Source: Streptomyces sp. ST2-7A (GTDB taxonomy: Bacteria > Actinomycetota > Actinomycetes > Streptomycetales > Streptomycetaceae). Taken from it: a stretch of 64,000 bases of DNA. The stretch lies in the NCBI RefSeq assembly GCF_021390475.1, contig NZ_JAJUWS010000014.1, positions 60,600-124,599 on the forward strand, read 5' to 3'. Made by a program: the position numbers and the translations under genes. Position 1 is the stretch's first letter; every line of letters begins with the position of its first letter. The notes under the pieces are model-generated. The model was not told where the DNA came from. It saw only the letters and a list, made by a program, of their open reading frames with translations, and made no database searches. Shown one piece after another: positions 8,627 through 17,197 of this stretch.

Positions 8627-11482
8627 CTACGCCGTCAGCGCGCGGCGCAGACGCCCGGCCTCGGTGACCAACCGGCTCCCGCCCTTCCGGTCGGCCAGGG
8701 GATGCAGCCACCCGTGCTCCCCCCGCGCCCCGCAGGTCTCCACCGCCTCGGCCGCCGCCGCCAGCAGATCGGCCGCGCCGCGCGGGGGCGTGCCGCCCGG
8801 GGCGAGCAACGCCGGCAACAACACCGAGAGCACCGCCCACGCCGTCGCCGGGGCACCGGCCGGGACGAGCAGGGCCAGGGCATCGGTGACCCGGTTGACC
8901 TTGACCGCCCCGAGCCCGACCAACTCGGCCAGATCGCTCCCCAACCGGGCCGCGTCGAACTCCCCCCGGCCGGCCAGGGCGAGGATCGCGTCCACCGTCG
9001 CCAACCGGTCGTCGGGGTGTCGAGCGCTCAGCCCGTAGGCGATCGCCAGGTGCAGGGCGGGCCCGGCCGGGCCCGGCGCCTCGGCCAGCGCGATCAACTG
9101 CCGGGTCTCGGGACGGTCGTTCCACAGAGCGGAGTTCTCCAGGTGCTGGATCAGATGAATCGCCACGCCGTCGGGACGGTGGGGCACCAGGGACGCCCAG
9201 TGCGAGGCGTGCGAGAGCGCGCAGTGGCACCAGAGGTGGGAACGGCCGGCGGCGGCCGGGCCGGAGAGGTAACCGTCGCCGAGCTCGCCGAGTGACGGCA
9301 GGAGTGCCACCGGGTGGGGGAACGGTGGTGACACCATCCGCAGACTCTCGCGCCCCTCCACCACCTCCGCCCTCACCCGCTCGGTCGGGAACGGGGGCAG
9401 GCCCGGGCCCTCCAACCATTCGGCGAACCGTGTGCCCTCCGGCGTCCCCACCTCCCGTGCCCGGGCGGCGAGCACCGAGGGGTCGTCGGGGCGGCGTGAG
9501 CGCAACAGCGCGACATCCAGGTCGATCGGGACCGCCGACACGCCCTCGTCGCGATACGACCGCAGGCGGTCCAGGAGGACCTCGGGGTCCAGCGCGCCGG
9601 ACTCGTCGTCGGGCATGGACAACAGAAACGGCGGCACCGAGGTGAGCAGCGCGTACGCGATCTCGACGGTGCGTCGACGGTGGGGCAGGAAGAAGCGGAT
9701 GTGCCGGCACCTCTCGTACTCCAGCGTCCGCCGGACCTTCAGAATGTCGTCGACCGTGATCCCACCGGCCGCCGCGGCCACCGGAAGCATCAGGTCACCA
9801 CGGCCGTACTGAAGCCAGTTGGTCCCCTTCAACCACTCCGGGTGGGCCTCCGTGACCGGCGCCAGGGCCGCGACCAGCGCGGCGCGATCCCGATGGGCGA
9901 GCCGGACGAGACCGTCCAACACCCACTCGTACCCGAGGGCCGTGCCGCTGCCGCGCAGGTCGGCGGTGAGGGCGGCGTTGAGATCGGCGACGAACTCCTC
10001 CGGGGTCCCGGCGGGGGCCGGCAGCGGGAGCGGGGCCCGCGGTTCGGGCAGCGCGTCGATGTGCGAACCCGCCGGCTCGGGGCCGGGGAGAGCGAGGAGG
10101 TCGGGCGCGTCTAGGAGTTCGGCCGCCGTGTCCAGCAGACCGGGCCCCAACAACTCGGCGGCGGTGATCAACTCCTCGCACGCCGCCCGATCCGCGTGCC
10201 GAACCCGGCGACCGACCACCCTCAGGGCCCGCTCGCGCAGCGCGGTGTCGGTGTGACCGAACACCTCACCGATGGTGGGCAGCAGGAGGGAGACGGTCTC
10301 CGGGCGGGCCCGCATCACCGCGTCCAGCAGCGACAACTGCGTCCGGATCAGTTTCTTCTCGGTGCGGAAGAACACCGTCCGGGACGCCTCGGCGAGCCGT
10401 TCGACCGGCAGCCGGTCCTTCTCCCACAGGTCGCGCAGCACCTCCTGCGCGTACCCGGCCGCCGGGATCGGCGCGTCGGCGAGCAGACGCGTCCAGTTCC
10501 CCATCCGGTCCGCGGCCTCCTCGACGGTGGGCTCCAGCGCGCGCAACAACGCCACGTGGAACCGGACGTCGGGCAGCGTGTGGCCGGCGCGCACCGCCAC
10601 GGCGAGCGCGGTCCCGATCATGGCCCCTCGATCGAGGAGCCCCTCCCCGGCCAGGTGGGCGAGGGCGCCGGGCCAGGTGTCCAGGGGATGTTCCACCCCG
10701 GGAGGGGGCTCGGGGAGGGTGTGCAGGCGGCCGGGGCACTCCCGGGTGTCCAGCAGGACCGGCATCAGGCGCGGGGTCAGCGGATCCTCCCGCAGGAGGG
10801 TGAGCAGGTCACCGTGCGGTTCGACGGGGTCGGTGGACCCGGGGTCGGGGTCGGTGGACCCGGCGGCAGGCCCCGGGGTCCCCCGCTCCCGCCGCGCCCG
10901 TCGGCGTCGCAGACGGGTCCGCTCGTGCAGCACCCCGTGGACACGCGTGCTCCATCCCGCCACGAACCCCTCGGTGGGGGGCGGTTCCACCCCCGCCGCG
11001 TCCGCCAGGCGAATCAGGAGGTCCACCTCCCACGGCTGCAACTCGGAGCGGTCCGCGAACCGTTCCACGACCTTCGCCAGGAACTCCGGCGGCCGACCGG
11101 CCAGAACCTCCAGGAACGGTGTCGTGTCCCGCCACTCGAAGAACTCGCCCCGAGCGGCCAACCATGTCGCGCAGGCCACCGCTCCGGTGTGACAACCCGC
11201 GCCGGCGAGGTGGGCGGCACGGTGTATCCCCGGCCTCCGCCAACGGTTCTCCCGACGCAGGCGCTTGAGTTCGGGTACCAGGGCGCGGCGCGCCGCGTCG
11301 TCGAGGTCGGCCAGCAGCGTCGGTATCTCCCGTTGGGCGGCCTCCTCCACCGCCGACACCAGCGCCGCGGAGGGCTCACCACCCGCCTTGCGCCGCAGCC
11401 GGGCCAGGGTCTCCGGGTCGGGGAGGCCGGCGGTGGCCCGGGAATCGGTCCGGCCGGCGGGGCGGTTGATCGTGGGGCTCAT
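8627..11482 (-). CDS. Large DUF6493-like protein paired with a SWIM protein
   Basis: 951 residues from the ATG at 11482, with GGGAG seven bases upstream. The protein is Ala/Leu/Arg-rich with long helical stretches that look like alpha-solenoid (HEAT-type) repeats, for example in the parts around ETLARLRRKAGG, LVPELKRLRRENRWRRPG and the C-terminal ALLVPAGAPATAWAVLSVLL. There is no signal peptide and no convincing membrane segment. I know such proteins from streptomycetes beside a SWIM zinc-finger gene, annotated as DUF6493 family; the function is unknown. The start overlaps the stop of the SWIM gene by ATGA, so both are co-translated and probably act together. Confidence 0.78.
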   Translation of the reverse strand: MSPTINRPAGRTDSRATAGLPDPETLARLRRKAGGEPSAALVSAVEEAAQREIPTLLADLDDAARRALVPELKRLRRENRWRRPGIHRAAHLAGAGCHTGAVACATWLAARGEFFEWRDTTPFLEVLAGRPPEFLAKVVERFADRSELQPWEVDLLIRLADAAGVEPPPTEGFVAGWSTRVHGVLHERTRLRRRRARRERGTPGPAAGSTDPDPGSTDPVEPHGDLLTLLREDPLTPRLMPVLLDTRECPGRLHTLPEPPPGVEHPLDTWPGALAHLAGEGLLDRGAMIGTALAVAVRAGHTLPDVRFHVALLRALEPTVEEAADRMGNWTRLLADAPIPAAGYAQEVLRDLWEKDRLPVERLAEASRTVFFRTEKKLIRTQLSLLDAVMRARPETVSLLLPTIGEVFGHTDTALRERALRVVGRRVRHADRAACEELITAAELLGPGLLDTAAELLDAPDLLALPGPEPAGSHIDALPEPRAPLPLPAPAGTPEEFVADLNAALTADLRGSGTALGYEWVLDGLVRLAHRDRAALVAALAPVTEAHPEWLKGTNWLQYGRGDLMLPVAAAAGGITVDDILKVRRTLEYERCRHIRFFLPHRRRTVEIAYALLTSVPPFLLSMPDDESGALDPEVLLDRLRSYRDEGVSAVPIDLDVALLRSRRPDDPSVLAARAREVGTPEGTRFAEWLEGPGLPPFPTERVRAEVVEGRESLRMVSPPFPHPVALLPSLGELGDGYLSGPAAAGRSHLWCHCALSHASHWASLVPHRPDGVAIHLIQHLENSALWNDRPETRQLIALAEAPGPAGPALHLAIAYGLSARHPDDRLATVDAILALAGRGEFDAARLGSDLAELVGLGAVKVNRVTDALALLVPAGAPATAWAVLSVLLPALLAPGGTPPRGAADLLAAAAEAVETCGARGEHGWLHPLADRKGGSRLVTEAGRLRRALTA

Positions 11483-12948
11483 CGGGTGCTCCCTGTGGGG
11501 TTCCGGGTGGAGTCGGGATGGGGGACACCGGCCGCGCCCCGGCGGCGAACGATGCGGACGGCGAGGGCGTGCTTGCAGGGACCGCGCCGCCCCCGGTGGT
11601 CGGCCCACCAGCGGCAGGTGCAACTCGGCACGGGCTCACCGGGGGTGGAACGCACCAGGTGGACGCGCTCCCCCGACCGCACCCGGGCCGTGAACGCCCC
11701 GGACGGGTCGAAAGCTGTGACGCCGTCGGGCCCCCCGCCGTTCCCGCCGCCATCGAGGAAGGTCACCGCCCCCTCCGCCACCAGCGCCCGCGCCGACACC
11801 AGCCGGGGGTTGTGCCGCTCCACCCGGTCCGCCTCGTACGGCAACTCCCGGTGGAAATAGGCGGCCTCAAAGATGTCGTAACCGACGCGGCCGGCGGTGC
11901 CCAGCCGCACCAGCGCGGCCCACACCCGTTCGCGCGACAGCCCCGAGCCCTCGGCGAGTTCCGCCGGGTCCACGCGCGGCTCCCAGGCGAGCAGCACGGC
12001 GATCAACTCCGCGTCGGCCGCGGCCTCGTCGCCCGCCAGGGCGTCCAACACCGCGCCCTCACCGCTGAAACCGCGCGCGACGGCGGGTGACAGCAACAGC
12101 GTCAGCCGCATCCCGGGCAGCAGCACCTCCCAGGCACCGGCCACCGGCGCGCCGTCCGCCTCCACCGGCGGTCCGTACAGCCGCAGGCCGGTGACGTGCC
12201 GCAACACCCGGTGTAGGACGCCGAGTCGGACCGGACCCGGCAGGCAGACCGCACCGGGGGTCGGTCGACTCGAGGGCCGCAGACCGCGACCGGCCGGGAC
12301 GAACCAGCGGACGGTCCCGTCGGCGCGACCGGCGCGACCGGCGCGCGGCAGCGAGCGCAGGAACCGGACCGCCTCGGTGGCGTCCAACTCGGCCCGCAGG
12401 TCGAAACCGGCGGAGATGACCTGGGTCTCGGCGAACCCGCGCAACCAGCGTTCGGGCAGCGGTACCTTCTTCTCGACGACCGCGCCGTCGAGGGTGGTCA
12501 CGGCCAACTCCTCGGGACCGACGCGCAGATGCATCGGGTCCCCGGCGCCGACCCGGCCGAGGGCGTCCCGCAGCGGGTTGTTGACGTCCACGTTGGTCGT
12601 GCCGTGCAGCACCTCGCCGCCGTCCAGGCCGTCGCCGAGGATGTCCAGGCGGGCGTGGACACCGCAGCAGCCGGAGAAGGACTCGAAGCGCAACCGGTCA
12701 CCGTGCGCGGTGACCACGGGGTCGCGCAACCGGGCGAGATCCGGGCGGTGATGGCGCGCGGCGGCCACGTCGGCCACCGCGAGCAGAGCCGCCGCGGCGG
12801 CGGCGGGACGGGTGAGGAAACCGGTGAAGAAGTGCGGTCGCACCGCCGGGCCGGCGGGGGTCAGGCCGCCGGAGGTCTCCAGACCGAGGGTCCCGCCGCA
12901 CACGGCGGAGGGCCGGGCGTAGGCGTATGCCTGCACGTTGGACGTCAT
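11479..12948 (-). CDS. SWIM zinc-finger protein
   Basis: 489 residues from the ATG at 12948 (MTSNVQAYAYARPSAVCGG). Near the C-terminus the motif CTCRWWADHRGRRGPCKHALAV-type sequence shows the CxC...CxH zinc ligands of a SWIM domain, which binds DNA or protein partners. The central part contains no other domain I recognise. Streptomycete SWIM proteins of this type commonly occur with a DUF6493-type protein, as here, and often near MoxR ATPase/VWA genes, which are not present in this window. Function unknown; a role as DNA- or chaperone-associated adapter is only a guess. An upstream extension of the frame to 13278 is rejected because it runs into the tRNA-Leu. Confidence 0.85.
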   Translation of the reverse strand: MTSNVQAYAYARPSAVCGGTLGLETSGGLTPAGPAVRPHFFTGFLTRPAAAAAALLAVADVAAARHHRPDLARLRDPVVTAHGDRLRFESFSGCCGVHARLDILGDGLDGGEVLHGTTNVDVNNPLRDALGRVGAGDPMHLRVGPEELAVTTLDGAVVEKKVPLPERWLRGFAETQVISAGFDLRAELDATEAVRFLRSLPRAGRAGRADGTVRWFVPAGRGLRPSSRPTPGAVCLPGPVRLGVLHRVLRHVTGLRLYGPPVEADGAPVAGAWEVLLPGMRLTLLLSPAVARGFSGEGAVLDALAGDEAAADAELIAVLLAWEPRVDPAELAEGSGLSRERVWAALVRLGTAGRVGYDIFEAAYFHRELPYEADRVERHNPRLVSARALVAEGAVTFLDGGGNGGGPDGVTAFDPSGAFTARVRSGERVHLVRSTPGEPVPSCTCRWWADHRGRRGPCKHALAVRIVRRRGAAGVPHPDSTRNPTGSTR

Positions 12949-13251
12949 GTCGGGGACGCTAGAACGCCCCTCTGACAACCACCACCGCCGTCCACAACCG
13001 GGACCGGGGGAGTCACCGGCCGTGACGCGCGCCGGCCCGCGCGGCCCTCCTCGAACGGCGAACGGCGAACGGCGTCCGTCCGTTCCGCCGGGGCGCCCCG
13101 GGCCCTCTCGGCCGAGACGTCGCTCACACGGGAGGATCCCCACCGAACGGGGCCGGCCCGGGGCCGCGAACCGATGAACCGGTGCCCCGGGAGAACCCTC
13201 CACCGGGCAAAGCGAAGTGGGCGGCACATGTGTGCCGCCCACTTTTCTCTG
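12949..13251. other. Intergenic region between the SWIM gene and tRNA-Leu
   Basis: About 300 bases. It holds the presumed promoter of the SWIM/DUF6493 pair, which I cannot locate, a short direct repeat (CGAACGG three times near 13053-13072) and the hairpin behind tRNA-Leu. No gene is supported. Confidence 0.5.
13215..13244 (-). terminator. Hairpin downstream of tRNA-Leu
   Basis: A perfect 14-bp inverted repeat (AAGTGGGCGGCACA with TGTGCCGCCCACTT, two bases between) lies eight bases behind the 3' end of the minus-strand tRNA-Leu. It is the likely transcription terminator of the tRNA. Confidence 0.75.
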
Positions 13252-13335
13252 TGCGCGAGGGGGGAGTTGAACCCCCACGCCCTTTCGGGCACTGGAACCT
13301 GAATCCAGCGCGTCTGCCTATTCCGCCACCCGCGC
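13252..13335 (-). tRNA. tRNA-Leu (anticodon CAG)
   Basis: 84 bases on the minus strand. The 5' strand GCGCGGG pairs with CTCGCGC (one G-U) to form the acceptor stem, the discriminator is A and CCA is not encoded. The anticodon arm GCTGGATTCAGGTTCCAGT-type sequence shows CAG in the loop, a long variable arm (GCCCGAAAGGGC) marks a class II tRNA, and the T arm GGGGGTTCAACTCCCCC is intact. It reads CTG, the main leucine codon of this G+C-rich genome. Confidence 0.97.
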
Positions 13336-14355
13336 ATTGGGTGTGTCCTCGGGTTCATTCTCCCACATTCCGAGGGGTGCTCCCGCACTTCCCCGGGTTG
13401 GCCCGTGAGGGCCTGTGGGCGGCGAACCCGCCGACATTCAGAAGGCTAGCACGGCCCCGGGGGTGCTCTCACACCCGTTTCCCCCGCGCGACCGGCACGA
13501 CGGGGCGGCCGTCGACGGGCGGGCACCGGACGGAGCGGACGACCCTCCCTACCAGGGGGAACGTCCGGACCGAGGGAAGCGGAGGGACTGCCGGGGCTCC
13601 TCGGGCGGGGTGTGGCGGAGCACACTCGCGCCGGGAGGGAAGGTCGATGGAAACGTCGCACGGCGCCCCCGGGTTCGCCGGGATGTGACGAGGGGCGGTG
13701 GGTTTCGCCGGTGACGGCGCCGGAGGAGGGCGGCAGGACACGGGGCGTCGGAAGGGGGCGAGGGCGACGACCGCCCCTTGTTCACCGCCCGGGTCCGCGC
13801 CATCCACACCGGCCGACCCGTACCCGATTCCCCACGGGAGCCGGGCGGGCCCCGGGCCGGTCACCTCTTCTCCGGGTTCTCCGGGTTCTCCGGGTTTTCC
13901 GGGTTCTCCGGGTTTCCCTCCCCGGGCCTTCCCGCACCGTGCGGCCCGCTCCCCGGGGTGCCGCGACCCAACCGGGAACCGGCCCGCGTCGCGCCCCGGA
14001 GGGCAACGGATCGCGCCGCGTCGGGGCCCGAGTGCCCGGGCGTGCCCGGAACACCCGCGCGATGCGGGACACTGGGAGCCGCGAGGTTCACCGCGCACCC
14101 GCCCCACTCCGAGGAGTCCCGGCCGTCATCCGGCCGGGCACACCCGGAACACGGCGTTCCGCCCGGGAACCATCGCATCCCCCGCCGCGTGGATACGATC
14201 AGTAAGCACTACGGATCCCCCGTCGGGGTATCCGTGATCATCGTGACCTGCGATGGCGGTGAGGACGGCGGTCTCCCGGGTAGTCCCCCGGAGGGACCGC
14301 CCGGGGAAGCGCCGGGAGTCGAGACCGGGGTTCCGCCCGGAGAAGGAGGTGCACC
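13336..14355. other. Kilobase gap between tRNA-Leu and fhaA
   Basis: No frame here looks like a protein: the long open frames on both strands are Arg/Pro/Gly-rich by-products of the base composition. Visible are five tandem 9-mers (13868-13912), an imperfect hairpin ACGGATCCCCCGTCGGGGTATCCGT-like near 14211-14235 and a TACGAT hexamer near 14193 that might be the -10 element of the fhaA promoter. The part from 14140 to the fhaA start should hold the operon promoter. Confidence 0.5.
13868..13912. repeat. Five tandem copies of a 9-base unit
   Basis: TTCTCCGGG is repeated five times without gaps (the fourth copy reads TTTTCCGGG). It lies in noncoding sequence between tRNA-Leu and fhaA. Such 9-base units keep a reading frame, but no gene is supported around them. 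The copy number is probably variable between strains. Confidence 0.85.
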
Positions 14356-15126
14356 ATGGGACTACTGAAGCGCTTCGAGGAGCGCTTGGAGGGCCTGGTC
14401 AACGGCACCTTCGCCAAGGTCTTCAAGTCCGAGGTGCAGCCCGTGGAGATCGCGGGCGCCCTGCAGCGGGAGTGCGACAACAACGCCACGATCTGGAATC
14501 GTGACCGCACCGTCGTCCCCAACGACTTCACCGTCGAGCTGAGCCCCGGCGACCACGAGCGACTGGCCCCCTACGCCAACCAGTTGGGCGAGGAACTGGC
14601 GGGCATGGTCCGCGAGTACGCCAAGCAGCAGCGCTACACCTTCATGGGGAACATCGCCGTTCGCCTGGAGCGCGCCGAGGGCCTGGACACCGGCCTGTAC
14701 CGGGTGCGCAGCCGCACCGAGGCGGGCAGTGCCCCCGGCGCGGGGCGGGACGCCCCCGGCCTCCCGCCCCGGCCACCGGCCGGCCCCCCGCCGATGCCTC
14801 TTCCCGGCGGCGGCCCACCGGCCCCCGCGTACGCGCCGCAGACCCGCGTCCGGCACTGGGTGGAGGTCAACGGCACCCGCCACCAGATCTCCCGCGCCAC
14901 CCTGGTGATGGGGCGCAGCACCGAGTCCGACGTGCGGATCGACGACCCCGGCGTCTCCCGCCGGCACTGCGAGATCCAGGTCGGCGAACCGCCCGTCGTG
15001 CGCGACCTCGGCTCCACGAACGGCATCGTGGTGGACGGCCGACCCACCAAGCACGCTACGCTCCGCGACGGCTCGCGGATCATCGTGGGCAGTACGACCA
15101 TCATCTACCGGCAAGCCGAAGGGTGA
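14356..15126 (+). CDS. fhaA: FhaA: DUF3662 plus FHA domain protein
   Basis: 256 residues. FhaA is a soluble adapter of the Ser/Thr kinase pathway that controls peptidoglycan synthesis; its FHA domain binds phosphothreonine, in mycobacteria on MviN/PknB. Residues 1-115 form the conserved DUF3662 domain (MGLLKRFEERLEGLVNGTFA at the start), then a Pro/Gly-rich linker (about 125-160), then the FHA domain with GRSTESDVRIDDPGVSRRHC and DLGSTNGIVVDG. An AGAAGGAGGTG ribosome binding site fits the ATG. It is the first gene of the plus-strand operon fhaA-fhaB-pstP-rodA-pbpA, with fhaB starting 10 bases behind it. Confidence 0.97.
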   Translation: MGLLKRFEERLEGLVNGTFAKVFKSEVQPVEIAGALQRECDNNATIWNRDRTVVPNDFTVELSPGDHERLAPYANQLGEELAGMVREYAKQQRYTFMGNIAVRLERAEGLDTGLYRVRSRTEAGSAPGAGRDAPGLPPRPPAGPPPMPLPGGGPPAPAYAPQTRVRHWVEVNGTRHQISRATLVMGRSTESDVRIDDPGVSRRHCEIQVGEPPVVRDLGSTNGIVVDGRPTKHATLRDGSRIIVGSTTIIYRQAEG

Positions 15127-15136
15127 AGCGGGGGCC

Positions 15137-15655
15137 ATGTCAGAACTGACCCTGACGGTCATGCGGCTGGGATTCCTGGCCGTTCTGTGGCTGTTCGTCA
15201 TCGTGGCCGTTCAGGTCATCCGCAGCGACCTCTTCGGCACCCGGGTCACCCAACGCCGGGTCGCCGCCGCCGGGGCCCGTCGCGGCCCGGACCAGCGGGC
15301 CCCGCAGGGCCGCCGGCAGCAGCCGCCCGCCGACCGCTCCGGCGGCCGGCGGCGACGCGGCGCGCCGACGAAGCTGGTCGTCACCGAGGGTTCGCTGACC
15401 GGCACCACTGTCGCTCTGCAGGGGCAGACCATTACGCTCGGCCGGGCACACGACTCGACCATCGTGCTGGACGACGACTACGCCTCCGGCCGCCACGCCC
15501 GGATCTACCCCGATCGCGACGGCCGGTGGATCGTGGAGGACCTCGGATCCACCAACGGCACCTTCCTCGGTCGTTCCCGGCTGACCGGCCCCATGCCCAT
15601 CGAGCCCGGTTCCGCGGTGCGAATCGGCAAGACGGTCATCGAGCTGCGGAAGTAG
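15137..15655 (+). CDS. fhaB: FhaB/FipA: membrane-anchored FHA domain protein
   Basis: 172 residues. One N-terminal membrane helix (LGFLAVLWLFVIVAVQVI, about residues 11-28) is followed by a basic Arg/Gln-rich linker and a C-terminal FHA domain with LGRAHDSTIVLDDDYASGRH and DLGSTNGTFLG, containing the conserved GR, SxxH and N residues for phosphothreonine binding. In mycobacteria FhaB (FipA) links PknA/PknB signalling to FtsZ and septal synthesis. The position between fhaA and pstP is the conserved one. Confidence 0.96.
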   Translation: MSELTLTVMRLGFLAVLWLFVIVAVQVIRSDLFGTRVTQRRVAAAGARRGPDQRAPQGRRQQPPADRSGGRRRRGAPTKLVVTEGSLTGTTVALQGQTITLGRAHDSTIVLDDDYASGRHARIYPDRDGRWIVEDLGSTNGTFLGRSRLTGPMPIEPGSAVRIGKTVIELRK

Positions 15656-15692
15656 GGTCGGACCCACACATGACGACCAGAGGGCGGGCACC

Positions 15693-17180
15693 GTGCGGAG
15701 TTCCACGGAACCGATGGATGAGGCGAGCATGAGCCTGGCACTGCGATTCGCCGCCGGATCCCACACCGGCATGATCCGGGACCACAACGAGGACTCCGGC
15801 TACGCCGGTCCCCGATTGCTCGCCGTGGCCGACGGCATGGGTGGCCAGGCTGCCGGTGAGGTCGCCAGTTCCGAGGTCATCTCGTCCCTCGTCCAGCTCG
15901 ACGACGACATCCCCGGTTCGGACATCCTCACCTCGCTGGACACCTCCGCGCAGCGGGCGAACGCCCGGTTGCGCGGCATGGTGGAGGAGGACCCCCGGCT
16001 CGACGGCATGGGCACCACCCTGACCGCCCTGCTGTGGACCGGCCGCCGACTGGGCCTGGTGCACATCGGTGACTCCCGCGCCTATCTGCTGCGGGACGGT
16101 CTCCTCACCCAGATCACCCAGGACCACACCTGGGTGCAGCGGTTGGTGGACGAGGGCCGGATCACCGAGGAGGAGGCCGGCACCCACCCGCAGCGTTCGC
16201 TGTTGATGCGGGCGCTGGGCAGCGCGGACCAGGTGGAGGCGGACCTCTCGATCCGGGAGGTGCGAACCGGCGACCGCTACCTGCTGTGCTCCGACGGCCT
16301 GTCGGGCGTGGTCAGCCACGAGACGTTGCAGCAGACCCTCGGCTCCTTCGCCCCGCCGCCGGAGACGGTGCGCGAGCTGATCGACCTGGCGTTGCGCGGC
16401 GGTGGCCCGGACAACATCACCTGCATCGTGGCCGACGTGTTGGACACCGGCCACGGCGAGGGCGACACCCTGGCCACCCAGCTCAACGACGCGCCGCAGA
16501 TCGTCGGCGCCGTCGCCGAGGTGCGGCCGAACCATCCGGAGCCGGGAGGCGGCGGGACGCCGGCGGCGCGTGCCGCCGAGCTGAACCGTCCCGCCGGGGA
16601 CGGTCGCAACGACGAGGACGACGTCCTGGGCTCCTTCGGGGACGAGTACCGCGAGCCCCGCCCCCGGCGCCGCTGGTGGAAGCGCGGGATGCTGCTGGTG
16701 CTGGTGCTCGGTCTGGTCGGCGCCGCCGCCTGGGCGGGGTGGCGCTGGACGCAGGAGCAGTACTTCGTCGGCGCCAACGGGGACCACGTCGCGGTCTTCC
16801 GGGGCGTCAGCCAGGACCTCGGCCCGCTGAGTCTGAACAGCGTGCACCGCGACCACCCCGAAATCGCGCTGGAGTGCCTGCCCGAGTACCAGCGGGGCCT
16901 GGTCGAGAACGCCATCCCCGCCCGCGACCTGCGCGAGGCGGAGGAGAAGATCGCCGAGCTGGGCGAGGACACCGCGACCTGCCGCGAGGACGCCGAGGCC
17001 GGGGACGCCCCGACCGAGGACCCCGGTACCGACCCGACCGACGACCCCGACGCCGAGGAATCCACCACCGAACCGGAGGGGCCGGACGACCCGGACTCCC
17101 CCGCACAGCCCACCGGCACCCCGGACACCGCGGACGCGGCCGGCGCCCCCGACCGCGTCCCGGCCCGCGCCGGGAGCTGA
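15693..17180 (+). CDS. pstP: PstP: PP2C-type Ser/Thr protein phosphatase
   Basis: 495 residues from the GTG at 15693. It removes phosphates from PknB and its substrates. The PPM/PP2C domain (about residues 15-250) shows the metal-binding motifs RDHNEDSGY, VADGMGGQAAGE, HIGDSRAYL, CSDGLSGVV and GGPDNITCIV. A membrane helix (LLVLVLGLVGAAAWAGW, about 335-352) is followed by an extracellular part ending in an Asp/Glu/Pro/Thr-rich tail of about 60 residues. In-frame ATGs at 15714 and 15729 are equally plausible starts; the conserved sequence begins at MSLALRFAAGSH, and a GAGG lies before 15729. The gene sits between fhaB and rodA as in other actinomycetes. Confidence 0.96.
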   Translation: MRSSTEPMDEASMSLALRFAAGSHTGMIRDHNEDSGYAGPRLLAVADGMGGQAAGEVASSEVISSLVQLDDDIPGSDILTSLDTSAQRANARLRGMVEEDPRLDGMGTTLTALLWTGRRLGLVHIGDSRAYLLRDGLLTQITQDHTWVQRLVDEGRITEEEAGTHPQRSLLMRALGSADQVEADLSIREVRTGDRYLLCSDGLSGVVSHETLQQTLGSFAPPPETVRELIDLALRGGGPDNITCIVADVLDTGHGEGDTLATQLNDAPQIVGAVAEVRPNHPEPGGGGTPAARAAELNRPAGDGRNDEDDVLGSFGDEYREPRPRRRWWKRGMLLVLVLGLVGAAAWAGWRWTQEQYFVGANGDHVAVFRGVSQDLGPLSLNSVHRDHPEIALECLPEYQRGLVENAIPARDLREAEEKIAELGEDTATCREDAEAGDAPTEDPGTDPTDDPDAEESTTEPEGPDDPDSPAQPTGTPDTADAAGAPDRVPARAGS

Positions 17181-17197
17181 CGCCGAACGAACGAGCC

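Noticed and set aside
6237..9710. Minus-strand frame of more than 1,100 codons opposite the P-type ATPase and across two convergent genes
   Set aside because: It is the antisense shadow of a clear ATPase gene with typical third-position bias; composition is His/Gly/Asp-rich without known motifs.
13469..14178. Open frames with PEN or FSGF repeats over the tandem 9-mers
   Set aside because: They have no ribosome binding site, no known domain and owe their repeats to the 9-base DNA unit.
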